Assembly: GCA_963989245.1 (NCBI GenBank)
Contig: OZ022342.1
Location: 18,145,457-18,209,456, forward strand
Reading direction: 5' to 3'
Source: Nansenia antarctica
Lineage: Eukaryota; Chordata; Actinopteri; Argentiniformes; Microstomatidae
Length of the DNA: 64,000 bases
The notes under the pieces were generated by a model. That model made no database searches and had not been told where the DNA came from. It saw only the letters and a list, made by a program, of their open reading frames with translations. Positions 48,486 through 61,411 of this stretch are shown here, one piece after another. Both the position numbers and the translations under genes were made by a program. The first letter of the stretch is position 1, and each line of letters starts with the position of its first letter.

Positions 48486-50889
48486 CGTACAGTACACATG
48501 CACGCACACAAACACACTCCCTTAACGGTTTTACCGAAAACAAATGCAAGACACAGAGGAATGTGAGGACATGATTACTCATAGTCTAGAAAATGCTAAT
48601 TGGAGATAAGATTGGGGACTTAACAGTAAAAATGGGCTAATTCTGTCTAGCACAATGCATTAAGCTATAGAATTACCAAGACACAAATGAAATTCACAAG
48701 GAGACCAGGAGAGAAGGGCTGCAAAAATAGAGTTTAGAAACAAACCTTTTCCATTTCTTCCGGTGCTAATGCTTACACAAAAAAAATCACTCAGTCACAT
48801 CTTTATTCATCACACCCATCACCCATCAGTAGCAATGAGCATGTTTACAAAAGAGCAAACAGCTCCCTGATTTGCCAAACCCTAAAGAACAAACAACTCA
48901 AGAACACAAGGAAGCTTTTGGTGTGGAAAGTCGCTGGAAGCAACAAACGGTGCACTGATTCTATTTTCCACGGCCCCAGGGAACTTAAACTTTCTTCAGC
49001 ACCTCAAGAAATGGTCTGTGTTTAATGCAAGTCAAATATAATTACAATTCTACTTTGATTCAACTCCCAAGTCTGAACGGGAAAAAAATTAGGTGTTCTC
49101 TCACTCAAATTGCCTTAACAGGGTGTTGGAGCTGAAGAAATGGAATACCTCTGTGTGCCATGTAAAGCACTGTACAACTCTCATCAAAATAATTTCCATC
49201 TATATTTCTATCAGTTCCATCATTCAGCTCCTGTGTGGATTTCATCAAACCCAGCTCCACTACATCTATCCTCACAAATAATCCAACAGAAAAAAAAAGG
49301 AAAAAAGAACAGACAGCCAGAGATATTCAAAGCCCCACACATATTCCAGAACTCTATACTGTACTTTTATAGTTATCCGATCTCATTCTTTGAACGTATG
49401 TTTCCCTGCACACCAGTAATTCAGTTATTTCAAAGAAACAGAATTTGGGGGAAAAAAACCTTGAAAGCATAAACAGAGGGAGAAGTGTGTCTGTGTGATG
49501 AAAGCGTGGCTTGTGTTCTCGGGTGAATGTTCAAGTCACTTCTCTACGTTCCCTCACTTCCCCCTTGTGTTTAGTCTTTTTTCCCGCTTTTAATTGCAAT
49601 TTCTCTGCTGTTCTCTCCTAGTTATTCCCTCTCTTCTATCAGCTTTTTGCTCTCCTCTCCTTTAAGAATTTAGTTTATCCCTTTTAAGTCATTCATCTGT
49701 GTTAATTATATCACAGGGAGGGTGTTAATTATGAAATAGAAACCCAGTGGAAACACCAAAGCACTTTTCCAGTCAGGAAAAAAAAAAAGTTAGATAGATG
49801 AAGACACAAGGAGAATACACATGGATATAGTGGGGGCGGCAAAGTTGAAGATCCCTGCAGAGAGAAGACGAAGGGAACAACATTACGGTGTCTTTCGAGT
49901 ACTGTGCGCTCTCCTGACCTACTGTAAACGCCTTGCATCTGCTTAGCCATGGACACCCAAACGACAAAGCTTCCAACAGCTTCAACGTCACACCACTTTA
50001 TCCTATGCCAATTTTTCCATCAACACCCCAATACTCTGCCCACTTACTACAGTACAGTACAGTACATACTCCCCAACAACAAACAAAGCAAAAAAAACAT
50101 TCGGTGATAAATAAAGGCAGCACAGTGTGTTTGGCTTAGCTGTGGGCCAAGATATCATTTGTTTGTTTTATTTTTTAGGTTGGGGTGTTGAGTCAAGGTG
50201 GGGAATTAATTTGAAGATAAAACGAATGAAGGGAAAAAAAGAACTAAAAGAAAAGCGGAGCCAATCTACACACAAGGCCAAACGGCACACCCGATTCAAA
50301 CAGCAGCTGGTGCTCCTCCAGGGACTCAGTGATTGATTTCTCATCAACAGAGTACAGAGAGAAAAAACACAAACATGAAGAAGAAGAAGACGAAAAAATA
50401 TCCCACAAGGAGAGAGGAGGGAGAGATCGACACGAGGGAGGAGAGGGGGACGGAGCAGAGCGTCTCTCTCTGACGTTCTCCCCTAAGGAGGGAGGGGGGG
50501 GGGCCATGCAGGGCTAGGGATTAACTTTTTTATTTTTTTTATTTTTATGTACATGTGTGTAGGAGAACTGGGAGAGGACAGACCCAAGTGTGTGGTGCCA
50601 ACTCAATCAGGTGCCACTCTCCAGAGATGAACACGAGTCAAAAGCTTATTATAAGCTTATGGAAGGGGGACTCGCTCAAAAACAGCAGTACAACATGCTC
50701 TAATTAGGGTCTACAAGGTTGCTTCTTAGGATAGATCATTGATGGGAAGCCAAAACATAAACAACCATTAGGGACGGGAATGTCTGTACAGTTGAGTTTC
50801 AGCCCATCTTCTTAAATGCCTTAAATTATGCACAAGACTTTTAACCTCCTGTACACTACAGCTCAGTGGTTTCTACAGCTACCACCTTT

Positions 50890-51140
50890 AACACTAGAAC
50901 AGCCATGAGGGGTCATTTCACCCCTGTGAGTAACGAAAAATGTTATATCTTTGCACTCGATCAAATTTCAGGATCCTCCTTTCATGACTTTTGCTAGATA
51001 TGTGTGTTCTACCACCCAGTATCATTACATTTTCAAAATCACATCAGGATAAGCTATTTTGCCATTTTTCTGTGTAGGAAGCAGGCTAATTTACGAGCGG
51101 CCAACTAGTGGTCGTTGTGTGTAAATAGCAGCTTGAGCAT
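50890..51140. mobile_element. Possible DNA-transposon relic
   Basis: It begins TTTAACACTAGAACAGCCATG with a small GGGGTCATTTCACCCC hairpin and ends with AGCGGCCAACTAGTGG. The left end resembles piggyBac-type MITE termini at a TTAA site, but I found no matching right terminus, so this is tentative. Confidence 0.3.
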
Positions 51141-52568
51141 TGTAAAGAGTATCTGTATCTCACCCTGACTGTGTACTTGTAGGTTTGACGGTAATCCTTA
51201 CCCTACTGTAGGCCAAATCAACGTGACTTCTTCATGCACACATTGAAAACTGTTGGTGGGGTGAGTGTGAACAAAACCTGACAGAGATTCATGAAAGGAT
51301 TCACATTGCCAGGGAAACGCTATGGTCAGCCTCTATGTCTAGCTCAGTGCTGTCAAACAAATTGTTGTCAAAGATGAATATGTTTGAAGGGTTACAGTAC
51401 GGGCCACTGTGTCAACAAATATGTACAGTAAGAGAGAGAGAGAGAGAGAGCATGGTATTGTATAGACTGAAACAAACCCATAGTTCCTTTGCTATGATAT
51501 GTCTAGCAACTAAAGATGTTCATTCCCCACATGGGAATTAAATGCTATAGATGGGTTTCAACGTCAAATTAATCATAGAATTCCCCAGATACTCTTACAC
51601 AGTAAACGCAACAGGGGCCACTGTGGCATTGCACATTAATTAAAAAGGGAGGCATCATCATTCTACGATCCAATTAAGTCAGTCAGGACATTAATCTAAT
51701 CTATTCTTTTGTTTATATATTACAATTAAAAACATCTCCTAATACTGATACTGTAGTGTGGATAGGGATTTGCTTTGCTGTGGAAATTCATCCGTATAAT
51801 TGAACAAAATTCAGAGTGACACATTCATCTACTAGGGCAGCAAGTGAGAAGGGAACATTTGTGGAACAGCAATAACTCACATTCAGTGCGGTTATTTCAA
51901 ATAAAATTATGTTAGTTTACAGTACACTGCAGTCCAAGTGTTTTTCATGTTGTCATTTTGGCTATGCAACAATGGCAGTCTCCTGCAGATAACCCTTTCC
52001 CCCTCCCTCCCTCCCTCTCTGGACTGGCGGCAGATGCCTGGGCCTGGAACGCGTGGTGCGGCATAGCCCTCAGCAAACAGGCATGGAAGCTGGCTCTTCT
52101 TTTAAGGGTGTTCAGCTAGTGGGTTCTATGGCTGCCTCCCAGCAAGCCCAGTTCCCTCCTACAGCATGATCCACACTGCCTGCAGAGCTCACCAAGGTTA
52201 TGTGTCTGTATGCTGGGCCTAAAGCTTAAATTAAGCTTCCCGCCCAACGCAGCCACCTTGTGAGCTCGCAGCAGCCTTCACCTGAAGATGTGTTCATTTA
52301 GATGATCCGGTGAAGTCGCTAACAGTGTTCTTACCCCTAATATCAGCGCCTCTCAAACAAACTAACTTGTTTTCAGTCTGGTTCTGCTGCAGTGTTGATT
52401 TGTCTCCAAAAACAATGTCCGCCTTCCCCAAATGACAGTTGCTGGAGGACAACCTGGTTCCACCAGACCAATTCTCTCCCTGAGCTCTGTAATGATGAGC
52501 CACAATAGAGACTTCTTGCCTATGTATGTGATAATTAAGAGCTAGTCATTCTCTCTCCCTCTGTCTCT

Positions 52569-52620
52569 TCCCCCCCCCCCCCCCCCCCCCCACCTCTCCT
52601 CCTCCTCCTCCTCCTCCTCT
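52569..52620. repeat. Poly(C) run and (TCC)n
   Basis: A C run of more than 20 bases is followed by CTCCTCCTCC triplets. On the transcript strand it is a G run. Confidence 0.9.
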
Positions 52621-54196
52621 CGCTTTCTCCAATTTACCAGTCCAATCTCTTTCTCTTCCTCTCTCCATCTTCCCTGCTGGGAATTTGACCTGTGCATGTG
52701 TGATGTGCTGTCAATCACACATTATCTCAGTGTTCCAACAGCTTCCCCACATTTGGCTCTGAGGCAGAAACACATTTTTGTAACAGATTGTTTCAGGCCA
52801 ACACGTCTGATTTGTTCCAGAAAAATCGTCTTCCGTTCAAACAGCAGTATTTCCATACAAATGGTGGACATGCCGTATTGAACATGGAAACAGATTATGT
52901 TGTGCACAGCTAAACATTTCCGTATGGCGTTCCGATGACCTCAACAACAACATAATGTTAATGGTCCTTTAATGGATCTGTCTCAAAGATCAATAACACT
53001 GATTTGATGATAATGATGACAGGATATTTCCTGTGGATTAATATCGATCAGCATAGTGGGAACTGATCAAGGGTACGCTTTGCACTTATCAAAGAGGTGT
53101 CAAATACACTTCATGCTTAATGGTTGATTTGACTGGGAGATTTGACTGCATGAAAAGCAATTTTCATGATGTGGATAATTGCATAAAAAAGACACAAGAA
53201 GCGCATAATGAATCACATTATACTCCAATTGCTCCTGTACATCAGACACGGCTAGGGAAACCCAGCGTAAAGACAAGAGCATACTGTAAGATCAGGAAGA
53301 ATTTCTTCTGATGCTATCATATTAGATACGTATACATTTTAGACATTGCATGTTTTCCCCATAAGCCACTCGTGGGGAATTAAGCGTTTCCCAATGTTCC
53401 TCTTCAACTGTCAAGTTTTCCTCTCCTATCAGTTGTGTGACATGCCAATTGCAGTCCCCAGAGGTTGAGTGCGAGGCAGGGAACATTGCTACTGTGTTGC
53501 TGCCTTCTCCTCGTGATGGGGCTGATAGTTTCATTGGCAAGGCAGATGATTACATTCTCTGCTGCCACAGGCAATTAATTTGATCAGAAGGTTTTGGAGT
53601 GCCTGGTCCTGATGCAGATCTTAATATATATCGTTATCTGCTGATGCTCGGAGGTAAATGTGGAATGCATGTAGGTGGTATAGTACTGTGTCACTATCTT
53701 TGAATATCTATCATGTCACATATTATTGTTCATAAAACAAAGATTCAGATGAAAAAAGATTTCAAAACACATGACTGAGCTGAGCAATTGCAGTAAACAA
53801 TTCTGATAAACATAAAAATGTTCATGAGAGATGCTTGTGAGACTTAAGTTGCATTGCAATTACACAGCATGGATTTAAGAGAGCCGGCTTAACGACTTGT
53901 AACTATGGTAACACAATACAGACTCTCATGGATGCGGCCTATTAAGGATGCAAATTGTCTTCCTCCAGACTGTGCCCGCTCAGCTCTTAACACTTATTCC
54001 CGCCCTGAATATGAGTTTATCATATTGTGTGAAAGAGTGCAATGAAGACCTGTAAGGTGGGAGGAAATTGAGAACTATTGTAAGAGCACATTACAGTTTT
54101 CCCAGAGAGCATCTATTGAGTTTTCCGGAAGGGTAAATTTTTTTATTTCCTGGAGATTTAGAAACAATGGTTTTAATTCTTAGTTAACCTCCCCAC

Positions 54197-54226
54197 AACC
54201 CTAACCCTAACCCTAACCCTAACCCA
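54197..54226. repeat. Interstitial telomere-like repeat (CCCTAA)n
   Basis: Four complete CCCTAA units plus partial ones, flanked on both sides by CCCACAACCC. It matches the vertebrate telomere repeat exactly. Confidence 0.9.
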
Positions 54227-55104
54227 CAACCCGTAGCTCTTTACTTCCCTGCAAGAAGACTCATTTGGCTCGAGCCCCCTTGAGCCAGGGAAGAATGATG
54301 GATGCTTAATCTTGGCATTTACCCACAAACTCCACCTAATTTACCCTCAAACTCCACGTAATTCATTCGTTTGGAGAACCATTTACTGTACAGGGTTCAC
54401 AGTTTTTGGTATCCAACTGTTATTTTTCTTCCTTCCTCACGAAAAAAGGTAATTTGGTAGCTGAAATAGGGACCAATTACATTAGAAGAAATATGAGTTG
54501 CCTTAGAGAAAGAGTCCTTGGCAGGGTTAGCCAAATAGGCCACAGAGGAAAGGAAAGAGGTTTGTACCTCTTGATAATAAACCAAATAGTGACATTTCCT
54601 GGCAAGGTTAATGCATGGTGGACTAGAACAGAACAGAGCCAAGCTTATCAACCCCCGAAGAAGCCACCTCACTCTGTCTGTCTCAGACAGCCTGTTTCAA
54701 TAACATACCAAACCATTGGTGTAGATGGATACTACAATTAAACAAAGTAACACCAGGCAGGGAGACAAATAAATGATAATGCCTTTTTTCATTTCTTGCA
54801 CAGTACGGCCATTTCAAAGCTTGATTGCTGGCAAGTCTACACTAGTGTGCCAGTACCGAAGGTCTCCAGAGTTTTTCAGCACAATAGATGAGAGTGAAAT
54901 GAGAGCAGAGCTTAGATGGATCAAGGCAGCCCCCCAGACTACCTCTGCCATCCTCGTCAAGCAGGGTTCTACACAGTACCTGGGGCAGATTAGACTGCCC
55001 TCAATTTCATCACACCAGGCCTGTCAAGCCCAGCCCACCAGAGAACACGTCATGACAGGACAGACCAGCGAACAAATGGGACGGAGCTCCACACACCTCC
55101 AGAG

Positions 55105-55305
55105 ACGGAAAGAGATACAGAGGGAGGGGGAGGGGGAAACAGAGAGCGATATAGGGGGAGAGGGAGGGAGGGAGGGAGGAAGAAACAGTGAGCGATATAG
55201 GGGGAGAGGGAGGGAGGGAGAAACAGAGAGCGATATAGGGGGAGAGGGAGGGAGGGAGGAAGGGAGAAACAGAGAGAGATACAGGGGGAGAGGGTGGGAG
55301 GGAGA
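55105..55305. repeat. GGGA-rich tandem repeat, ~45-bp period
   Basis: About four copies of a unit AAACAGAGAGCGATATAGGGG followed by GAGAGGGAGGGAGGGAGG, of varying length. Frames on both strands here are artefacts. Confidence 0.85.
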
Positions 55306-56645
55306 GAGCAGCACATTTACTTCCTCTCGCGCCGTCAACAACATAACCCACATTCTATGGATCGGGCTGACAGCCCCTAGAGTAAGCTGCAGACAACACA
55401 GTCACTTACTGTAAGTGTTCTGCACTTTGACTGGAATGTGCGTGCGCCCTTCTTACTGGCCTGATATTTTCCAGGTTTTTTTTTTGTGTGGTTTCACTCC
55501 GACTATAGCATTAACTCTTCCCCTGTCGTGACGGTTTAGAAAGTGGAGCAGACGTGGCACATTGGGCCCAGTGATGAGGTAGAACCACTGGCCCCGAGGG
55601 TGGGAGAGGGGGAGGGATTCATGAGACTCACGGTGGCACAAAGATGGATAATTGGACCATTGGTATGTGTGAGACACAAAGTTGTGAGATGCCCTGGGTA
55701 TAGGTTGTCCTCTAAGAAAAGGAATTATGTAATTTCCTGTTAATTGGAGCTGTTTTCCCAGGCGTTAAAACAGCCCAACTTTTGGGGGGGGGGGGGGTAA
55801 TTAATAAATCATTTCTAGAAACTCGCTAAATCCTTTCGATACACAGAGGATGAGGATGTTAATGTTAACCTAGCTAATTATTGCTTTGTAATTCAAGTAG
55901 GGTTTATGCTCCATATAATGCAGCAGATTGCACTCTGTTCTCCTCTCACTAGTAGGGACCATGCAGGATGATCTGTGGCGCTGAATGGCTCTGGTGATAG
56001 ATCTTGCATGCCAAAACCAATTGTGTGTATGATTAAGATGCAAGCAATTCCTCCAGTCCCACCCCATAACCAGATCCTGATCTTTAAAATGAACCAATTC
56101 TAAGCAGCTGAAATGTTTTGTGTCACTGAGTCTGAACAGGATGCCTGAATGGACATCTATATAAAATGCCATTCTCCAGTTGTTAGAACCCACACCGGCT
56201 CTCGACGGCCACTGAATATTACTAGAGCGTCCACGGCTGGCCTTCACTTTCAATTTCACTCATACAATAAAGCAATTTAAGTGTACAATACTTAAACCAG
56301 GGAAGGTAAAATCACGTAAACAAAAACATGACTCTCTATTCTAATATTTGAGAGGAAAAAAACATTACAAGATTACTGTACCTTTGGTGATCGATTTGTG
56401 TCCATTTTACATATTAAACACAATAATAATCCAGTGTGGTGTGTGTGATCCAGGGATGTGAGTGTAGGCAAGTCATTTTGGTGAGAGAGCCACAATGTAC
56501 TAGCTGGCTAGCAAGCTAATGTTTTCATCTGTAGGTGATATATTTCGCCAAATTAGTTTTTTTATTTAATGACAAATCAATTGGTATCAATAATGATTAG
56601 ACTGCCAGGATTATTTCTTGTTTTGTTTTAGTAGTAATGGGTTGT

Positions 56646-56688
56646 ACATACATACATACATACATACATACATACATACATACATACA
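56646..56688. repeat. (CATA)n microsatellite
   Basis: About 10-11 perfect ACAT units. Confidence 0.95.
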
Positions 56689-57592
56689 ATCTGATGGTGT
56701 GGTTAGGATTTATAACAGATTGTAAAGGGTATTCTGATATTAAAGTTAAACCTAAGACTTCTGTAAGTAACCAACACCGGATCTTGAGCGAAACACACAT
56801 TTTTGCGGGTTTGCAGATGTAGCGGGAGATTAACAGCAGTTGGGCTGCGTGCTTGCCTACACCGCCTATTTGGGTCACCTGCTCGGCTCGCTTTTATTTT
56901 AGCATTCATTGTGTGTGTTTTTTAGGCTTATCCCTATATATGTCACTTATTTCATCAATCATGAATTTGAATTTGATTACAATATCACAGTTGAGGCTGG
57001 GTTAGACAGGTTGTAGATTCTGATACCATTGAAATGGGGAGCGCATAAACAGTAGAGAATATGGCCAGTAGAGAATATGACCAGTAGAGAATATGACCAA
57101 AATTGTATTGGACGGACAGCAGGATGATTTTACTAAGCTCTCCAACAAGGAGTTGTTATAGTCTACTGGAAGCCTCATAGGGCGCCATAGTAAACCCAGA
57201 AATGTGGATTCTTATGAACTTTTATGATTGAAATGTCAATTTCAATGTCAAAATCTATAGACCTAGTGGATGAAATTCAACTTGGTTGCAAAGAGTTGCA
57301 TGTTGGGCAATTTGAGTAATTGGCATATTATGCTAATTAATCGCTAAAACTGTAAATGGCAATCATGTTGCTTCTAGTTAAACTTAAAAAGGTGATCTAA
57401 GAGACTAAGTCCATGTTTGGGATGTCCAGCACAAAAGGCACTCCAAAATGACGGGTAGGGGTAAACATTATAAATGGGAATGGGCCTAATTGGTGAAAAG
57501 TGCTGGTGTTCATAATTCTGTTTAATTTCAGTTGGAGGGGTGCTCAGTCCATGGAATAGGAAGTATACCGTATAAAAAACATGGATGGAAAC

Positions 57593-57706
57593 TTGATCCC
57601 TTCAAAGTTTGTTTTATCTGCTGCCACATTTCGGAGAAAGCTTGCATGCTTTGACAAAGGAGCGAAACGCATCAGCAAGTAAAACACCTCTGAAGGGATC
57701 AAGGTG
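57593..57706. repeat. Inverted repeat, unknown element
   Basis: CTTGATCCCTTCA at the left mirrors TGAAGGGATCAAG at the right across about 90 bases, with a smaller AAAGCTTGCATGCTTT palindrome inside. It looks like a short foldback element; family unknown. Confidence 0.6.
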
Positions 57707-57932
57707 CTGTCCGGAATCTCTTTTCTTTATATGCAGTACTATCTACATCTAATTACTGTAAATATTTGTTTACAGAATGGTAAAAAAGGAGAATAAACTA
57801 TAATGATTGAGATGACTGTGATGATGAGATTCATTCTAAAACAAACCCCCATTGATGGATGAAAGTCAAGTGCTTGTTATAATGGGGGTCACATTCCTAG
57901 AATCTCAGAACAATGGAGGACATGGCACTTAC

Positions 57933-58000
57933 CATGTCTGTGTCTGACACCGGTCCAAAACTGGTCACATAGATGTTTGTCCTCACTTCGGTAATACTCT
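57933..58000 (-). CDS. gabra3: gabra3 exon: beta1-beta2 strands
   Basis: This 68-bp exon has the standard size for this position in GABA-A subunit genes. It completes the split Glu (residue 42) and encodes residues 43-64, SITEVRTNIYVTSFGPVSDTDM, ending in phase 0 on ATG|GTAAGT. The acceptor is CCAATCAG. The VTSFGPVSDTDM stretch is near-invariant in alpha subunits and forms part of the extracellular beta sandwich at the subunit interface. It is separated by 10.8 kb from the next exon and by 1.9 kb from the previous one. Confidence 0.95.
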
Positions 58001-59884
58001 CTGATTGGACAGGGAGAGGAGACAGAGGTTAGATGCCTTGGTCAAAGGCAGCAGAGTGTCTCTTACAAGATACGGTTGCCACTTGCCAGCACTTCCTCTG
58101 ACTACCAAGGCCTACTCTTGTTCAGTTGGTTGTTGATAAGGAATTGAGTCAGTTCAGTACACATTGAAATTCAACATTCAATAGTGGAAGAAACCTTAAT
58201 GTTTCATACCTCACCACTCAACAAAATAAACAAGGGTGAACTTCTGAAGGTAGCTAGCTTTGGTGGGGAGGGAGGTTGTTAGCTTTTGCATATTCGAACA
58301 GTCACAAACTAAACAAGAAACCTGACAAATAATGAGGGTTGGCAGGAGCACACTAAAAACATATTCAGGCCTGTTTGCTAGCTCTTGTTTGTACTGGTGT
58401 CAGATGATGCTTTTAACTTGTGTGTATTATCCTAAGGCTTTCCATTGTGTATCATCCTAAGAGTGGATTCTATCTGGGATTCTGGGTACTTTTTTTGGTG
58501 AAATGTGAGTTTGGTGAGTGGCGTTCAGGAAAACTGCATTTAAAAAAAGGCCAGAGATGAAACACAGAGTGATGACTGCCAACAGTCTGCCGATGACTCA
58601 TCCGAAATGCGACGACGGAAGTGGGGAGGAATCACCTTTTGGTTATATGGTTTCCAATTGGAGCCTTACGGCCAGGGCTTAACTTTGATTTAATCGATTG
58701 TAGGATGTAAATGAACGTCTCTGTGCAAACGAGGGAGGTTTGATGTAACGTGCCGGGTGGCTGTCTGCCAGTCCTTGCTCAGAGACATAGTTGTGTCGAT
58801 GGAATGTTTCCAGATCCTGGCGTTATGGAGCCTCGAGTTCCCCTGGCAACATGACATGGGCCATTTATCAAAATCAGATGCTCGGGGCCTTTGGAACACA
58901 GTACACGTCCAACGCATTTGGAGGGCACCTGGGATTTCTCTCTTAGGGAGGTTGAAAAAGCTGTGGAAAGTGCATAAGTGGCAAACGCTGGTGGCACGGG
59001 CACTTATCAACCATCAAAGTGGGGAGGGCTAATAGAGGGCTATTCTCAGCACTGCCAGCTTAACACATCACATCATCACACTCTTATAGGACTTTTGACA
59101 AAGAATTCAAATGACTCAAATGATAATATGAAATAAAATAAAAAATCCATAATGAATGTGAAATGATTAAAATAGTAATCACAACTCTGATTATTATTGG
59201 GTAGTATTAGCATTGTCCACATGTTGGGCTATCTCCAGTGGGCAGAAATCATAGCTCTGTTGGACCTCTTTGGATCTAAACCTGGCTTGCATGTGAATTG
59301 TCAGGAGACTGCTGTTTTGAATATAGCGTTGTAACATGTTACCTCTGACAAGCATCTCCTTAAGAGGAGGATTAGTTCTTTCACTGTTCCAAAAAAGCAA
59401 TCTGCTCAACATCTGAGGAGATGTGCTGTACTGTATTCTCACTCTTATCATGAAAACTGGAGCTGTTTATGTAACCATTGTCTGGCTCTGAAGGATCAGT
59501 GGAGGTCACGCTGACAAGGGAACCAATTCCTCTCGTGGGGTCACAGCCAGAAATCTATCACTGCAAGACTGGGTGTGCTTGGGCCGATTGATGGGGGAAG
59601 GAGAATGAGGACTTGCAGGAGCTCACTGAGTCTTGGAGGCAGTTGTGAGTAGTTTGTCTAGTTCAACATGTTTCTCACTCCTGGTCCTATATGTAGTGTG
59701 TGTGTTTAGGATATTCTCCAGCGCTAACCCAACTAATTCATCTAGCTGAGGCCTTAATCATAAGATGATCCCCTTCAACCAGCTCACGTATTATTGTTTC
59801 GGAACTAGTGGCAGCCAGTTAAGATATTGTGAATAGCTGTATATATATAAAAAGGAAGGCATTAAAAATCAACATCCAGCTCAC
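58001..59884 (-). other. gabra3 intron (1.9 kb)
   Basis: Unique sequence with no notable repeat; nothing further recognised. Confidence 0.9.
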
Positions 59885-60009
59885 CTCCAAGCCCAGGCCG
59901 CAGCCTGTTGTCATACCCGTCCAGCAGCCTGTCCAGGATCCGGGTAAAAATGGTGATGTTGTCTCTACTGTCGTCAGGCAGTGGCTCCCTGTGCCCAACC
60001 ACCACCGCC
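59885..60009 (-). CDS. gabra3: gabra3 exon: start of extracellular domain
   Basis: This 125-bp exon is the most 5' one recognised. It opens with one base completing a codon from an upstream exon, then encodes 41 residues (visible residues 1-41) and ends on the first base of a split Glu codon. The acceptor follows a long C/T tract and CACAG; the donor reads GAG|GTGAG. The end holds PDDSRDNITIF followed by LDRLLDGYDNRLRPGLG, the first helix of a GABA-A alpha subunit. Asn-17 lies in an N-glycosylation sequon (NIT). The first nine residues (AVVVGHREP) do not match mammalian alpha-3, although the codon count fits the family exon, so this part is poorly conserved. An internal alternative acceptor (GGGCACAG) would remove seven codons but has a weaker pyrimidine tract. 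Confidence 0.9.
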
Positions 60010-60909
60010 CTGTGGAGAGAGAGAAAGAGAGAGAAAGAAAGATAGACAGACAGTTAGGGGGGAGGAAGAGTAACTCAGAAAGAGCGAGTGTGCATGTGTC
60101 AGACTGAACGCAGCAGACATCTTTGAGTCTTTGAATATACAGAAGCAGTTCCAGTGGCAGTCTCTTGGGCTCCTCAGAACAGCCATGGGAAATTCACTTC
60201 AGTAACTTGCTGGTGAAGCAAGCAATTGCAAAACAGCTTCAACTAAACCACACATAGCTGTCCACAGCTTCACACACTGCGCTCATAATCAATTTCCTGT
60301 TTACAAGGAGGCTCAGGTCAGGGCGTTGGAGCAACCACTGTTGTTTCAAACCACAGAGGGCTGCAGAGGTAATTGGACCTTTTCATAAAAAGTGAAAGAA
60401 CATGTTTTAGCCTTCACAGTCAAGGGTGCTGCATTGATTGAGACACAAACATGTTGGGGTTTAATTCGAGGCACTGTATGGCAGCACAACACTCTTCAGA
60501 CATGGACAGGCTGATTGAAGTGCGGACGGATTAGTGAAGCCTGTCACAGAGCTACATACAACTCTTAGGCACATTCTGCCTGGGGATTTCTCCCTGCATA
60601 TTACCCCATGAGCGACAAACGAGGTCCTGAATATGCAGTCAACCTCCACTTCCTTAATTACCTTAAATATGTGGAGCAATTATCTCTTCCTGGGCCCACA
60701 ACTCCCTTGTGAACAATGCATTTTTGAGATGGAGAGGGCACTAGCACTGATGAGCTAATGAGTGGCATTCTCAATCAAATCAATCAAAGATCCCCTGAGG
60801 AGGAGGTGAACAATAACCTATTTCCAGATGACCCCCTATCAAGAACCATGTATGCAGGGCATTAAACAGCCCAGCACTCATTTATCGACAAGCATGTGAA
60901 ACAGACGGC

Positions 60910-61036
60910 AAGTTGTTGCAAACAGTGGCCCCGCAATTAGAGTTGCTCCAACTGAGTCTCGAACCTGCGACCTCTGACTTGACAAGATACGTGACCGTCC
61001 TCAAATACCTGGTGTTAACCAGCTGCGCTACAGAAA
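60910..61036 (-). mobile_element. tRNA-derived SINE head, copy 1
   Basis: The minus strand reads CTGTAGCGCAGCTGGTTAAC (A-box-like) and GGTCGCAGGTTCGAGACTC (good B-box). An insertion between the boxes lengthens the tRNA-like part, so this is a SINE head, not a tRNA gene. Confidence 0.65.
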
Positions 61037-61184
61037 AAAACAGCAAGGATGATGGGTGCATTTGAACTTGAGGAGTGAGCTTACCCTCTCAACTCTGTAC
61101 ACTCCCCCCCTCGAAACTCACAACACCACAGCAAGCCCAGCCACGGAGCCAACTTCAACTGTGTATCCGTGTGACCACAGCACC

Positions 61185-61300
61185 ACAGCAGGTCAAGTTG
61201 TTGCACACAGTAGCCCAGAATTTCGAGTCTCGAACTTGCCAACACACGTGACCATCTCCTCAAATAACAATGTTAAGCATTCAAACACGTCAAACTGGTT
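61185..61300 (-). mobile_element. tRNA-derived SINE head, diverged copy 2
   Basis: It repeats landmarks of 60910-61036 in the same order (GTTGTTGCACACAGTAGCCC, GAGTCTCGAAC, CACGTGACC, CTCAAATA) with deletions. It looks like a local duplicate or a second insertion of the same family. Confidence 0.5.
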
Positions 61301-61340
61301 TACCCTTCAGTCACACAGACTACAGTTATAAACAACCTGT

Positions 61341-61411
61341 ATAAATGTCCCTGTAATTCGTAATTGTAAGTCGCTTTGGATTAAAAGCGTCTGCTAAATG
61401 GCAAAATTATT
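61341..61411 (+). mobile_element. Truncated SINE tail
   Basis: Only the 3' end is present: GTAAGTCGCTTTGGATTAAAAGCGTCTGCTAAATGGC (key part TAAGTCGCTTTGGA). It is the tail typical of teleost V-SINE-type elements and is followed directly by a full copy. Confidence 0.75.

Larger units (their letters stand above)
47103..57932 (-). other. gabra3 intron (10.8 kb)
   Basis: It contains a GT tract (48362-48484), a C run with TCC triplets (52569-52620), a telomere-like array (54197-54226), GGGA-rich tandem repeats (55105-55305), a CATA tract (56646-56688), an 18-bp triplicate (57051-57100) and an inverted repeat (57593-57706). No exon was recognised. Confidence 0.9.

Noticed and set aside
54773..55414. 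213-codon plus-strand frame
   Set aside because: Its second half is GGGA repeat translated as Gly/Arg/Glu, and the first half has no recognisable domain or splice context.
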